A stretch of 14,544 nt of DNA. Source: Oxalobacteraceae bacterium. GTDB taxonomy: Bacteria > Pseudomonadota > Gammaproteobacteria > Burkholderiales > Burkholderiaceae_D. Of the stretch, positions 7,233 to 14,294 are shown piece by piece. Position 1 is the stretch's first letter, and the number at the start of each line of letters is the position of its first letter. The notes below the pieces were generated by a model. That model saw only the letters and a program-made list of their open reading frames with translations. It ran no database searches and was not told the origin of the DNA. The stretch lies in assembly GCA_003132085.1 (NCBI GenBank), contig PKWO01000301.1:1-14544 (forward strand). The letters are read 5' to 3'. Position numbers and translations under genes: made by a program.

Positions 7233-9611
7233 TTATCTGCCGCTCTTGAACAAATCGATAACCTTCTGCCGTTCCTGCTCAAGGCTTGACGGCGCATTGC
7301 CCGGGTTGGCGGCCGGCCCCGGAGCACCCAGTGGCGGATTTTCATTATCAGTACCAACCGGGGCGGGCGCGTCATCCATGCCCAGCGTTTTGACCGCCCC
7401 GCCCGCGGCAAATTCACCGTACATCCACTCGCCCTCATTCTGTACCACGCCGTCCGGCACCGCGCGTTGGAAAATCGGCTTGCCCTGCAATGCGGTGCGC
7501 ATGTAATCGATCCACGCGGGCAGCGCCAGCGTTGCGCCGAATTCGCGGCTACCCAGCGATTTCGGATCGTCGTAGCCCATCCATGAGACCGCCACTAGAT
7601 TGCCGCTATAACCGGCAAACCAGCCGTCAACCGCCCCATTGGTAGTGCCGGTCTTGCCGGCGAGGTCGGGGCGCCCCAGTTTCTGGGTAGCCATTGCGCC
7701 GGTGCCGGTGCGCACCACCTGCCGCAGCATGCTATCCATGACGAACGCATTGCGCGGATCGATTACGCGTTCGCTTTCCTGCCCGGCATGCGTTGGCTTT
7801 GCCTCGGAAAACACGGTGCCGTGAACATCCATCACCGTTTGGATCATGTACGGCGGTATCTGATAACCGCCATTGGCAAACACTGCGTAAGCCCCGGCCA
7901 TTTGCAGCGGCGTCACCGAGCCGGTACCCAACACCATAGTCAGGTTGACCGGCTGCTTGGCGGGGTCGAAACCGAAACGGCTAACGTAAAGCTGCGCGTA
8001 TTGCGGCGTGATGGCGCGCAAAATGCGAATCGAAGGCACGTTTTTCGATTTCGCCAGCGCATAACGCATCGTGATCGGGGCATTATCGAAGCCATCGTCA
8101 TTTTTCGGCTCCCATAACGGGCCGCCGCTTTCTGCCGTGGTAACTGTCAGCGGCACATCGTTAATCAAGGTCGCCGGTGAAAATCCCTTTTCCAAAGCCG
8201 CCGAATAAATGAACGGTTTGAATGACGAACCGGGCTGGCGCCATGCCTGGCTCACGTGATCGAACTTGGTTATATTGAAATCAAAACCGCCGACCAATGC
8301 CTTATACGCCCCGTCCTGTGCGTCGAGCGAAACGAAAGCTGCCGATACTTCCGGCAACTGCCCGATCGCCCACCTGCCCTGCGCATCCTGAGTAACGCGA
8401 ATCACCGCGCCGGGGCGAATTTTCTTTTGCGTGGAAGCGCCTGTGTTCAACCCTGAGGCGGCAAAACGCAATCCCTCGCCGCTGATCTCGATGACGTCAC
8501 CCGATGGCATTTCGGCACGCACCGCCTTCGGCGACGCTGCGATCACCATGGCCGGCAGCAGATTGCCGCTGCCGGGGTGCTTCTGCAACTCTTCGTCGAC
8601 GGCATCCTCACGGTCTTCGTCGCCGGCGGGCAACGCGATGAAGGCTTCCGGTCCGCGATAACCGTGGCGACGATCGTAGTCGATGACGTTGCGCCGCACC
8701 GCCTCGTAGGCCGCGTCCTGATCGGCCTTTTTCAGCGTGGTGTAGACGATGTAGCCGTGCGTGTATGTGTCTTCCTTATACAGTTTGTAGATCGCTTGCC
8801 GCACCAGTTCTGCCGCATATTCGGCGTGCGTGGTGAAACTTTGACCGCTGCTGTTCAGGTGCAAGGCTTCGTGCGTGGCCTGCTTGTATTGGGCGTCGGT
8901 AATCCAGCCCAGATCATGCATGCGTTCCAGTACGTGCTGCTGGCGCTGTTTCGCCCGTTTTGGATTGACTATCGGGTTGTTGCTTGAAGGCCCCTTCGGC
9001 AAGCCTGCCAGCATGGCGGCCTCCGCAATCGTAACATCTGCAATCGGCTTGCCGAAATAAACCTCTGCCGCACTACCGAATCCGAACGCATGCTCCCCCA
9101 AATAAATTTGGTTCATATACAACTCAAGAATCTGGTCCTTGGTGAGCGCCGCTTCAATCCTATATGACAGGACCACCTCCGTCACCTTGCGGAAAATGTC
9201 CTTTTTCTTGGTCAGGAAAAATTCGCGCGCCACTTGCATGGTAATGGTGCCCCCGCCTTCCTTGGCCGAGAGAGAAACCAGGTCGGACAGCATCGCGCGC
9301 GCCATGCCTTTTACATCGATCGCTCCATGTTCATAGAATTGTGCGTCTTCCGCCGCCAGCAACGCCTTTTTCATGACGTCAGGCATATTCTTGATCGGCA
9401 CGAAATTACGATGCTCTTCGCCGAACTCGCCGATCAACGCTTTATCGGCGGTATACACGCGTAACGGAATCTTGGGCCGATAATCGGTCACCGCCTCGAG
9501 CGTCGGCAAATTCGGTATCACAATCAGGGATACGTAGCCGATCAGAAGTGCAATCGGCAAACCCATCAGCGCCAACAAACCCAGCCCCAAAAATAGCATG
9601 CGCGACCGCAT
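7233..9611 (-). CDS. mrcA: Penicillin-binding protein 1A, bifunctional class A peptidoglycan synthase
   Basis: This inner-membrane enzyme polymerises glycan strands (GT51 domain) and cross-links peptides (transpeptidase domain). Numbered from the ATG at 9611 (792 aa), there is one N-terminal membrane helix (about 5-30) and a GT51 region with EDAQFYEH around Glu88, GGGTITMQVA near 120 and KDQILELYMNQIYLG near 160. An E. coli PBP1A-like OB-type segment follows (about 300-425). The transpeptidase has SSFK with Ser462, SKN (522-524) and KTGTTN (653-658). The tail is proline-rich. The family GGSTIT motif reads GGGTIT here. The start is uncertain: a TTG at 9635 adds eight residues, an ATG at 9599 removes four, and none has a strong Shine-Dalgarno. 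The 243-bp spacer upstream shows no gene. Confidence 0.92.
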   Translation of the reverse strand: MRSRMLFLGLGLLALMGLPIALLIGYVSLIVIPNLPTLEAVTDYRPKIPLRVYTADKALIGEFGEEHRNFVPIKNMPDVMKKALLAAEDAQFYEHGAIDVKGMARAMLSDLVSLSAKEGGGTITMQVAREFFLTKKKDIFRKVTEVVLSYRIEAALTKDQILELYMNQIYLGEHAFGFGSAAEVYFGKPIADVTIAEAAMLAGLPKGPSSNNPIVNPKRAKQRQQHVLERMHDLGWITDAQYKQATHEALHLNSSGQSFTTHAEYAAELVRQAIYKLYKEDTYTHGYIVYTTLKKADQDAAYEAVRRNVIDYDRRHGYRGPEAFIALPAGDEDREDAVDEELQKHPGSGNLLPAMVIAASPKAVRAEMPSGDVIEISGEGLRFAASGLNTGASTQKKIRPGAVIRVTQDAQGRWAIGQLPEVSAAFVSLDAQDGAYKALVGGFDFNITKFDHVSQAWRQPGSSFKPFIYSAALEKGFSPATLINDVPLTVTTAESGGPLWEPKNDDGFDNAPITMRYALAKSKNVPSIRILRAITPQYAQLYVSRFGFDPAKQPVNLTMVLGTGSVTPLQMAGAYAVFANGGYQIPPYMIQTVMDVHGTVFSEAKPTHAGQESERVIDPRNAFVMDSMLRQVVRTGTGAMATQKLGRPDLAGKTGTTNGAVDGWFAGYSGNLVAVSWMGYDDPKSLGSREFGATLALPAWIDYMRTALQGKPIFQRAVPDGVVQNEGEWMYGEFAAGGAVKTLGMDDAPAPVGTDNENPPLGAPGPAANPGNAPSSLEQERQKVIDLFKSGR

Positions 9612-9878
9612 TGGCCGTTGCGAAGAGAGTGTCAAGCTAGTACCGCGCGTGGTCGCAGAGAGACAAACATGTGGTAATCAGCCTTATCCGGTAATGGGGT
9701 GGTGCAGGACATTTCCAGTCTCTTGATCGTGGGAATCAAGACACAGTACGCAAGTATAAGGCAGTTTGGGCGGCCGCTGCTGGCATCGGCGATTGACCTG
9801 CCTTCAGAGAGGCTTGTTATGCGAACAGGCTCTCATACAGCGCTTTGCCAATGCGCATCCCCGGCTAAGCGCCGATTT

Positions 9879-10184
9879 TCAGTCAGGCTGCAATTCCATG
9901 ACCTGGTGCATGTGCACGATGCGCTCAATGATCCGGCCGACCGTTGCGTCGTCAATGGTCTGGATCGCGCTCAGCAGCGGGTTGTCCAATTCGCATGCGC
10001 GCGCCATCGGCTTCATATCTCGCTGGAACAGTTGGAATTCGTATTTCAATTCGACCGGAATATCCGCCGGCGTAAGACGCATCAAACGAAACGCTTGGTC
10101 GCTTGCCAGCCATTCGCGACGCTTTGCTCCGGCATCCTTCAAGGATTGCACCGCTTTGTTGAATTTGTATCGAGCGTATGACAT
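9879..10184 (-). CDS. Hypothetical protein, 101 aa
   Basis: I do not recognise this family. The 101-residue product is soluble, with no signal peptide or membrane segment. It is rich in charged residues (for example KDAGAKRREW and QLFQRDMKPMAR) and likely mostly helical, ending in a helix-like IVHMHQVMELQPD. The ATG at 10184 follows AAGGGT at normal spacing, and the amino-acid composition looks like a real protein. The overlapping plus-strand frames read as arginine- and cysteine-rich shadows. It stands alone between the PBP1A and yjfB genes on the same strand, 243 and 188 bp away, so operon membership is unclear. An A+T-rich stretch at about 10275-10325 upstream may hold its promoter. Confidence 0.65.
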   Translation of the reverse strand: MSYARYKFNKAVQSLKDAGAKRREWLASDQAFRLMRLTPADIPVELKYEFQLFQRDMKPMARACELDNPLLSAIQTIDDATVGRIIERIVHMHQVMELQPD

Positions 10185-10372
10185 GATAAACCCTTAATAA
10201 CGCTAAACGAACGCACAATACCGGTGCATGGTCAGTTTGATCCGAACTGTGTCGTCCACTTGTTGCGCTGGCTACAAAAAAAGATATCAAAAAATAATTA
10301 ATTACTAACGAAAACGTAATTTTTCAAGTCCACCGCGCCTGTTACCAGCGTCATCAGATCGCACGTAAGGTT

Positions 10373-10573
10373 TCACGCGGTAGTATTGATGTGTTGCCCA
10401 AGATTGGCAGGCAAATTGACTGCTGAAGGCGGCGCTGGAATGGCCGCGAGAAGCTCCGATGCGCTACTACTGGCAATATCCATCGACTTTTTGAGAACGG
10501 CCATGCCGACCTCTTGGTTCATTTGGGTGGTGGCCATTGCCGTTGACAAACTGGTTATGCTACTGACGGACAT
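10373..10573 (-). CDS. YjfB-family small putative motility protein
   Basis: The 66-residue protein has the YjfB-family layout: an N-terminal segment rich in Ser, Thr and Ala (SVSSITSLSTAMATTQMNQEV), a central LKKSMDIASSSASELLAAIP and a C-terminal PANLGQHINTTA. Members occur near motility genes in several bacteria and are annotated as putative motility proteins; their molecular role is not established. The ATG at 10573 has a strong AGGAGG six bases upstream, which supports translation. The leader carries two inverted repeats. The gene is alone and diverges from the ECF sigma operon. No flagellar genes are visible in the window. A hydrophobic plus-strand ORF overlaps it completely but lacks a Shine-Dalgarno and is probably a shadow. 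Confidence 0.82.
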   Translation of the reverse strand: MSVSSITSLSTAMATTQMNQEVGMAVLKKSMDIASSSASELLAAIPAPPSAVNLPANLGQHINTTA

Positions 10574-10586
10574 GATTTTCCTCCTG

Positions 10587-10606
10587 AGTTGATACCCTTC
10601 TCAACT
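10587..10606 (-). promoter_or_regulatory. Hairpin directly upstream of the yjfB Shine-Dalgarno
   Basis: In the minus-strand transcript AGTTGA (10606-10601) pairs perfectly with TCAACT (10592-10587) around the 8-nt loop GAAGGGTA. The stem ends one base before the AGGAGG stretch and its flanking bases. It could affect ribosome access. Confidence 0.4.
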
Positions 10607-10610
10607 AAGT

Positions 10611-10660
10611 AACGGCATCGGTGCAGTTTTCTTGAGTGTGCTGACTTCGATGCCGTTTTT
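10611..10660. promoter_or_regulatory. 10-bp perfect inverted repeat with T-tract on the plus strand, in the yjfB leader
   Basis: AACGGCATCG (10611-10620) and CGATGCCGTT (10648-10657) are perfectly complementary across a 27-bp spacer. On the plus strand the second arm runs into TTTTT (10656-10660), resembling an intrinsic terminator with a long loop. On the minus strand it forms the first of two hairpins in the yjfB leader. No plus-strand gene ends here, so it may be a leader element or stop an antisense transcript. Confidence 0.4.
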
Positions 10661-10810
10661 CGCGCTCCATTCCGGCTGTGCTTTTGTGACACGCCACAAT
10701 GGCTGCTTTCACTGAAAACCAATATTTTCGCGGTTATACACGCATTCACCCAGGCATTGACACGGACCAAACAGATGATGACGATGGTGTCGATGCACTA
10801 CAATGGTAGG

Positions 10811-10833
10811 CGACGCTTCGGCGTTGATATAAT
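10811..10833 (+). promoter_or_regulatory. Extended -10 promoter (TGATATAAT) with a TTCG hairpin element, ahead of the sigma gene
   Basis: TATAAT at 10828-10833 is a perfect -10 and is preceded by TG one base upstream, giving the extended -10 form. The -35 position has no consensus match. The spacer contains CGACGC-TTCG-GCGTTG (10811-10826), an inverted repeat with one G:T pair. Transcription would start near 10840 and leave a leader of about 74 nt before the sigma start codon. A perfect TTGACA at 10757-10762 has no good -10 partner. Confidence 0.55.
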
Positions 10834-10913
10834 TGCTATTTTCGCAAAATTAAGTAATGTTTGAACCTTCTTGCCAAAACCGGGTATTAACGCACCATAC
10901 AGGGAGAATACGG

Positions 10914-11516
10914 ATGTTGAAACCCGGGCGGACCGGCACCGGGCTTCCAGCTGCGCCAGTGGAAGCGACGGAAGCGATGGAAGTGCGACTAGTTGGCCTC
11001 GTGTCCGAGGAGGACTTGCACGCGTTTGAAACGCTTTATCGCGTCTATTTTCCGCGCTTGGCCCGCTTTCTGGGCAGGATGACGCGCAGCGCGCACCTGA
11101 TTGAGGAAATTGTAAATGACACGATGCTGGTGATTTGGCAAAAAGCAGATACCTTTAATGGCAGTTCAAAGGTGTCGACTTGGGTATTTGCGATCGCATA
11201 TCGCAAGGCAATGAAGGCGATCCGGGCGTTTGACGATCCGGTGGAGTTCGACCATGATGAGCGCCCGGCTCTTGATGCGGATGAACCGGAGCATCAATTG
11301 AATCGTCAACAAGTGCATAAAATGTTGACGCGGGCGCTTGACGGGTTGCCGCTGGAGCAACGCAATGTGGTCAATCTGGCGTACTACCACGGCATGGGGT
11401 ATGAAGAAATAGCGGAAGTCATGGATTGTCCGGTCAATACCGTCAAGACGCGTATGTTTCATGCGCGGCGCCGGATGAAAACCGTGCTTTCGCCTCACGT
11501 GGAGGAAATGCGATGA
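10914..11516 (+). CDS. ECF-type RNA polymerase sigma-70 factor
   Basis: This is an extracytoplasmic-function sigma factor that directs RNA polymerase to a specific regulon. The 200 residues contain only sigma regions 2 and 4. Region 2 spans about 36-104 and includes the DTMLVIWQKADTF and STWVFAIAYRKAMKAIR segments. Region 4 spans about 132-190 with the helix-turn-helix YEEIAEVMDCPVNTVKTRMFHARRRM. The ATG at 10914 is preferred over the in-frame ATG at 10857 because AGGGAGA lies six bases upstream and homology starts later. Its stop overlaps the anti-sigma start (ATGA, 11513-11516), so the two are translationally coupled. It likely regulates its own operon, but no promoter motif is proven. Confidence 0.92.
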   Translation: MLKPGRTGTGLPAAPVEATEAMEVRLVGLVSEEDLHAFETLYRVYFPRLARFLGRMTRSAHLIEEIVNDTMLVIWQKADTFNGSSKVSTWVFAIAYRKAMKAIRAFDDPVEFDHDERPALDADEPEHQLNRQQVHKMLTRALDGLPLEQRNVVNLAYYHGMGYEEIAEVMDCPVNTVKTRMFHARRRMKTVLSPHVEEMR

Positions 11517-12163
11517 ATGGGCACATTGTCGAATTGAAGGCATCGGAACATCAGGCCGTGCAAGAGTTGCTGCCGTGGTTTGTGCTGGATACGCTGAATA
11601 GCGACGAACGGTTGCAAGTGCACGAGCATGTGCAAACTTGTACGCAGTGCCAGAGCGATGTCGACTTCCAGCGCAATCTGACAGCGCTCGAGAGGCCGGA
11701 CGACGCTGCGGTCGATGTCGAGCGGGCATTTGCCACACTGCGGCCGCGGTTGACGGCGCAACGGCGCGATGCGCAACCCCGTGCGTTTGCCGCCTTGATG
11801 CAAAACCGGTGGCGCGGCGCCAATCGGTGGTGGATGCAGTGGGCACTAGGCGCGCAGTTTGCAGCAATCGCCGGTCTTTGTTTCCTGCTGTTGCAGCCGG
11901 AGCGCGAAGCGGCCTATCGCGGCTTGGGTATCGCGAGCAGCGCTTCTCCGAATGTCGTGGCGGTGTTCAAACCGCAGACCACTGAACAAGAGCTGCGGCG
12001 CATCTTGCATGCCAGCGGCGCGCGTGTGGTCGACGGCCCGACCGTGACGGATGCGTATTTGCTCAAGATCGAGGCCGGCCAACAGGCTCGCGCGCTGCGC
12101 CTGCTGCGCGCGGAGCCGGCTGTGGTGCTCGCGGAATCGCTGGAAGGCCGGGCCGTCCATTGA
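11513..12163 (+). CDS. Membrane-anchored zinc-finger anti-sigma factor with propeptide-like periplasmic domain
   Basis: This is the anti-sigma factor that would hold the preceding ECF sigma factor inactive at the membrane. The 216 residues contain an N-terminal zf-HC2/ASD-type zinc site (H39-x3-C43-x2-C46 in HEHVQTCTQC), one membrane span at about 106-128 (WWMQWALGAQFAAIAGLCFLLL) and a periplasmic domain of about 85 residues. That domain (146-213) has a strand-helix-strand-strand-helix-strand pattern: VVAVFKP, a helix to ASGA, RVVDGP, AYLLKI, a helix, then PAVVLAESL. This resembles inhibitor I9/subtilase propeptides, and the neighbouring protease shows the same pattern. The ATG at 11513 follows GGAGG; the stop overlaps the next start by 4 bp. 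The similarity is by eye only. Confidence 0.88.
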   Translation: MNGHIVELKASEHQAVQELLPWFVLDTLNSDERLQVHEHVQTCTQCQSDVDFQRNLTALERPDDAAVDVERAFATLRPRLTAQRRDAQPRAFAALMQNRWRGANRWWMQWALGAQFAAIAGLCFLLLQPEREAAYRGLGIASSASPNVVAVFKPQTTEQELRRILHASGARVVDGPTVTDAYLLKIEAGQQARALRLLRAEPAVVLAESLEGRAVH

Positions 12164-13422
12164 ACGGATTGCTACTTTCGTTCATGCTTTGGATCGGCTT
12201 GCACTGCCTGCCTGCCGGCGCCGGCGAAGTTCTACCGGCGGCCGCAGGCTTGCCAGAGCATCAGGTGCTGGTGATGCTGCACATCCCGCCGTCGCATTAC
12301 CGGCCCGATGTCAACTATGCGGGCCGCTATGGAGACGATGGAGCGCACGCCGCGCGCAGGCGTATTGCCGAGGAGCTGGCCCGCGCAAACGGCTTGATGC
12401 TTGTCAACGATTGGCCGATGCCGGCTCTGGGGATAGACTGTTATGTGATGGAAGACCCGGGCGGCGGATCGTCCGCCCATTTGGTGGAACTGCTGTCGCG
12501 CGATCCCCGGATCGAGTGGGCGCAACCGATGAGCCGGTTCCATACGCTCGGCAACGATCCACTCTATTCGCTGCAACCAAGCGCAAAATACTGGCATTTG
12601 GACGACCTGCACAGGGTCGCCACCGGGCGCAACGTGCTGGTGGCGGTGGTCGATAGCGGCGTGGAAGACCAGCACCCGGATCTGGCCGGCCAAGTGGCCG
12701 TCAAGCAGAACTTTGTCGACGGCAATCCCTATGCGGCTGAACAACACGGAACCGCCGTGGCAGGAATTATTGCGGCACGTGGCGGCAACGGTGTCGGCGT
12801 TGAAGGTATGGCGCCGGGTGCGCGCCTGATGGCGTTGCGGGCGTGCTGGCAAGAAGCGGGCGTTGGCGCCGAGTGCAGCAGCTTCACTTTGGCGAAAGCA
12901 ATGAATTTTGCGATCATGCACGATGTCCAGATTATCAACCTGAGCCTCGGCGGACCGCCCGACCGGCTGCTTCAGCGCCTGCTGGACGCGGCGATGCAAA
13001 ATGGCATCAAGGTGGTCGCAGCGGTCGATCCGCAGCGCACCGACGGCGGTTTTCCCGCTTCTGTTCCAGGCGTGCTGAGCGTGGCCGACCAAGAGTCAGG
13101 TGTATTGCCGGGCGCGTTCGGACGCCGCGTATTGCTGGCGCCGGGGCGAGATATTCCAACTACCGCACCGGGCGCGCGCTGGAGTTTTGTCACCGGAACC
13201 TCTTATGCGGCGGCGCATGTCTCTGGCATGGTGGCGTTGCTGACTGAATTGCGGCCATCTCTAAGCTCTGCCCAAATGCGAGAACAGATGACGGTAATCG
13301 GCCCGGCGAACGATGGGTATGCGGGGGCCATAGATGCGTGTGCTACGATAGGCCGAATCACAGGAAATTTCCCCTGCTTATCCGCGACGGCCTATGCATC
13401 GAAACCAGCTCATTCTCCGTAA
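12160..13422 (+). CDS. Secreted subtilisin-like serine protease (S8 family)
   Basis: This is a subtilase predicted to act in the periplasm or outside the cell. The 420 residues comprise a signal-like hydrophobic segment (1-22, lacking the usual N-terminal Lys/Arg), an I9-like propeptide region (about 33-128) and the catalytic domain (about 140-400). The triad is Asp165 (VAVVDSGVEDQHPDL), His196 (EQHGTAVAGI) and Ser348 (GTSYAAAHVSGMVALL). The oxyanion Asn of the usual AAGN motif is absent; the segment reads VVAAVDPQR (285-293). Cys229/Cys239 and Cys394/Cys406 could form disulfides. It starts with TTG at 12160, overlapping the anti-sigma stop (TTGA), with GGAAGG 12 bases upstream. The ATG at 12184 would destroy the signal segment. 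Its natural substrate is unknown. Confidence 0.9.
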   Translation: MNGLLLSFMLWIGLHCLPAGAGEVLPAAAGLPEHQVLVMLHIPPSHYRPDVNYAGRYGDDGAHAARRRIAEELARANGLMLVNDWPMPALGIDCYVMEDPGGGSSAHLVELLSRDPRIEWAQPMSRFHTLGNDPLYSLQPSAKYWHLDDLHRVATGRNVLVAVVDSGVEDQHPDLAGQVAVKQNFVDGNPYAAEQHGTAVAGIIAARGGNGVGVEGMAPGARLMALRACWQEAGVGAECSSFTLAKAMNFAIMHDVQIINLSLGGPPDRLLQRLLDAAMQNGIKVVAAVDPQRTDGGFPASVPGVLSVADQESGVLPGAFGRRVLLAPGRDIPTTAPGARWSFVTGTSYAAAHVSGMVALLTELRPSLSSAQMREQMTVIGPANDGYAGAIDACATIGRITGNFPCLSATAYASKPAHSP

Positions 13423-14131
13423 TCTTTGGCGTCGACTCACGAACATCGCAAGAGGGTCGCGCATTCCACTCGCGATCCTGCTCCTTTTTGCGTGCGGCGC
13501 CGCATGGGGACAAACCAGCGGCAGCGTGTCGGTCGTCTCGAACTACCTGTTTCGCGGAATTTCCCTCAGCGAAGGCAACCCGGTTCCCCAGGTAAACCTG
13601 AGTTACGACAGCCCTGCCGGCTGGTATGCAGGCGGGTTCGCTTCACGCATTGCGCTGGCGGGCAATCCCGGCACTGCGCAACTGGTCGGATATGCCGGGT
13701 ATTCGCGCAGATGGCTGAATGGATTGAGCTGGGAAACCGGCGCCACTGCAACGCAGTACCTGCAAAATACGGCAGAAGACTATATGGAAGTGTTTGCCGG
13801 ACTGGGATCCGAACACTTTAGCGGACGCGTCTATGCGTCACCCAATTACCTCGGACAGAATGTTCGCAGCCTCTATGCCGAATTGAATGCCGACTACCCG
13901 TTTCTGGAACGCTTTCACCTGCTGGCCCATGTCGGCTATCTGCGCGTGCCGCCGGTCAGCTTTGCAACGGTGTCGACCCGCTTCGATAGCAGGGTGGGCA
14001 TCAGCGCGGGACTGAGAGATTGGAATTTCCAACTTAGCTGGGTCGCCATTGAACGCAGCAGCGCCACTTACCCGTATTACACTGCCCCCAATCCGCATGC
14101 CGCCGTGTTAAGCGTATCGTATTCGTTCTAG
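13394..14131 (+). CDS. TorF-like putative outer-membrane porin (beta-barrel)
   Basis: The 245-residue protein carries the hallmark SVVSNYLFRGISLSEGNP (46-63) of the TorF/gcw_chp family, of putative outer-membrane porins. An N-terminal signal peptide is visible with a long basic n-region, hydrophobic PLAILLLFACGA and likely cleavage after AAWG. Amphipathic strands alternate through the sequence, and the chain ends in SVSYSF with the C-terminal Phe typical of outer-membrane barrels. The ATG at 13394 lies inside the protease gene, overlapping its last 29 bases, and no Shine-Dalgarno is evident. Translation probably depends on coupling to the protease gene. What passes through the barrel is unknown. 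Confidence 0.87.
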   Translation: MHRNQLILRNLWRRLTNIARGSRIPLAILLLFACGAAWGQTSGSVSVVSNYLFRGISLSEGNPVPQVNLSYDSPAGWYAGGFASRIALAGNPGTAQLVGYAGYSRRWLNGLSWETGATATQYLQNTAEDYMEVFAGLGSEHFSGRVYASPNYLGQNVRSLYAELNADYPFLERFHLLAHVGYLRVPPVSFATVSTRFDSRVGISAGLRDWNFQLSWVAIERSSATYPYYTAPNPHAAVLSVSYSF

Positions 14132-14255
14132 CCGGACGCGGATCGCAACAGCTTTTATTTTCTCCGAATTGAAACTATTTTGCTGCAGCCCGGAATATAC
14201 CGGCACCAGGGAATAGCAACGCTTATCGCCGTCCCCAAATTTCATCGACGGAATC

Positions 14256-14276
14256 GGCCGGCATCACTACCCGGCC
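14256..14276 (+). promoter_or_regulatory. G+C-rich hairpin upstream of the lipoprotein Shine-Dalgarno
   Basis: GGCCGG (14256-14261) and CCGGCC (14271-14276) form a perfect 6-bp stem around CATCACTAC. The stem ends eight bases before the GGAG Shine-Dalgarno of the lipoprotein gene. No T-tract follows, so a terminator is unlikely. Confidence 0.3.
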
Positions 14277-14294
14277 TGCAATCGGAGCGACACA

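Noticed and set aside
9636..9878. Possible small gene or promoter upstream of PBP1A
   Set aside because: The TTGACA on the minus strand at the gene start has no -10 partner at the right spacing, and no frame with a ribosome site was found.
9699..10181. 160-residue plus-strand ORF opposite the hypothetical protein
   Set aside because: No Shine-Dalgarno and a shadow-like composition; the minus-strand frame has a ribosome site and a more protein-like sequence.
10386..10592. Hydrophobic 68-residue plus-strand ORF fully antisense to yjfB, followed by a terminator-like hairpin
   Set aside because: It has no Shine-Dalgarno, while the minus-strand frame has a perfect one and a recognisable family. 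The hydrophobicity follows from antisense reading of Ser/Ala/Asn-rich codons.
10857..10913. Earlier in-frame ATG for the sigma factor
   Set aside because: No ribosome site precedes it, while the ATG at 10914 has AGGGAGA at ideal distance.
12232..13092. 286-residue minus-strand ORF opposite the subtilase
   Set aside because: The subtilase frame has complete catalytic motifs; the antisense frame shows none and is His/Arg-rich.
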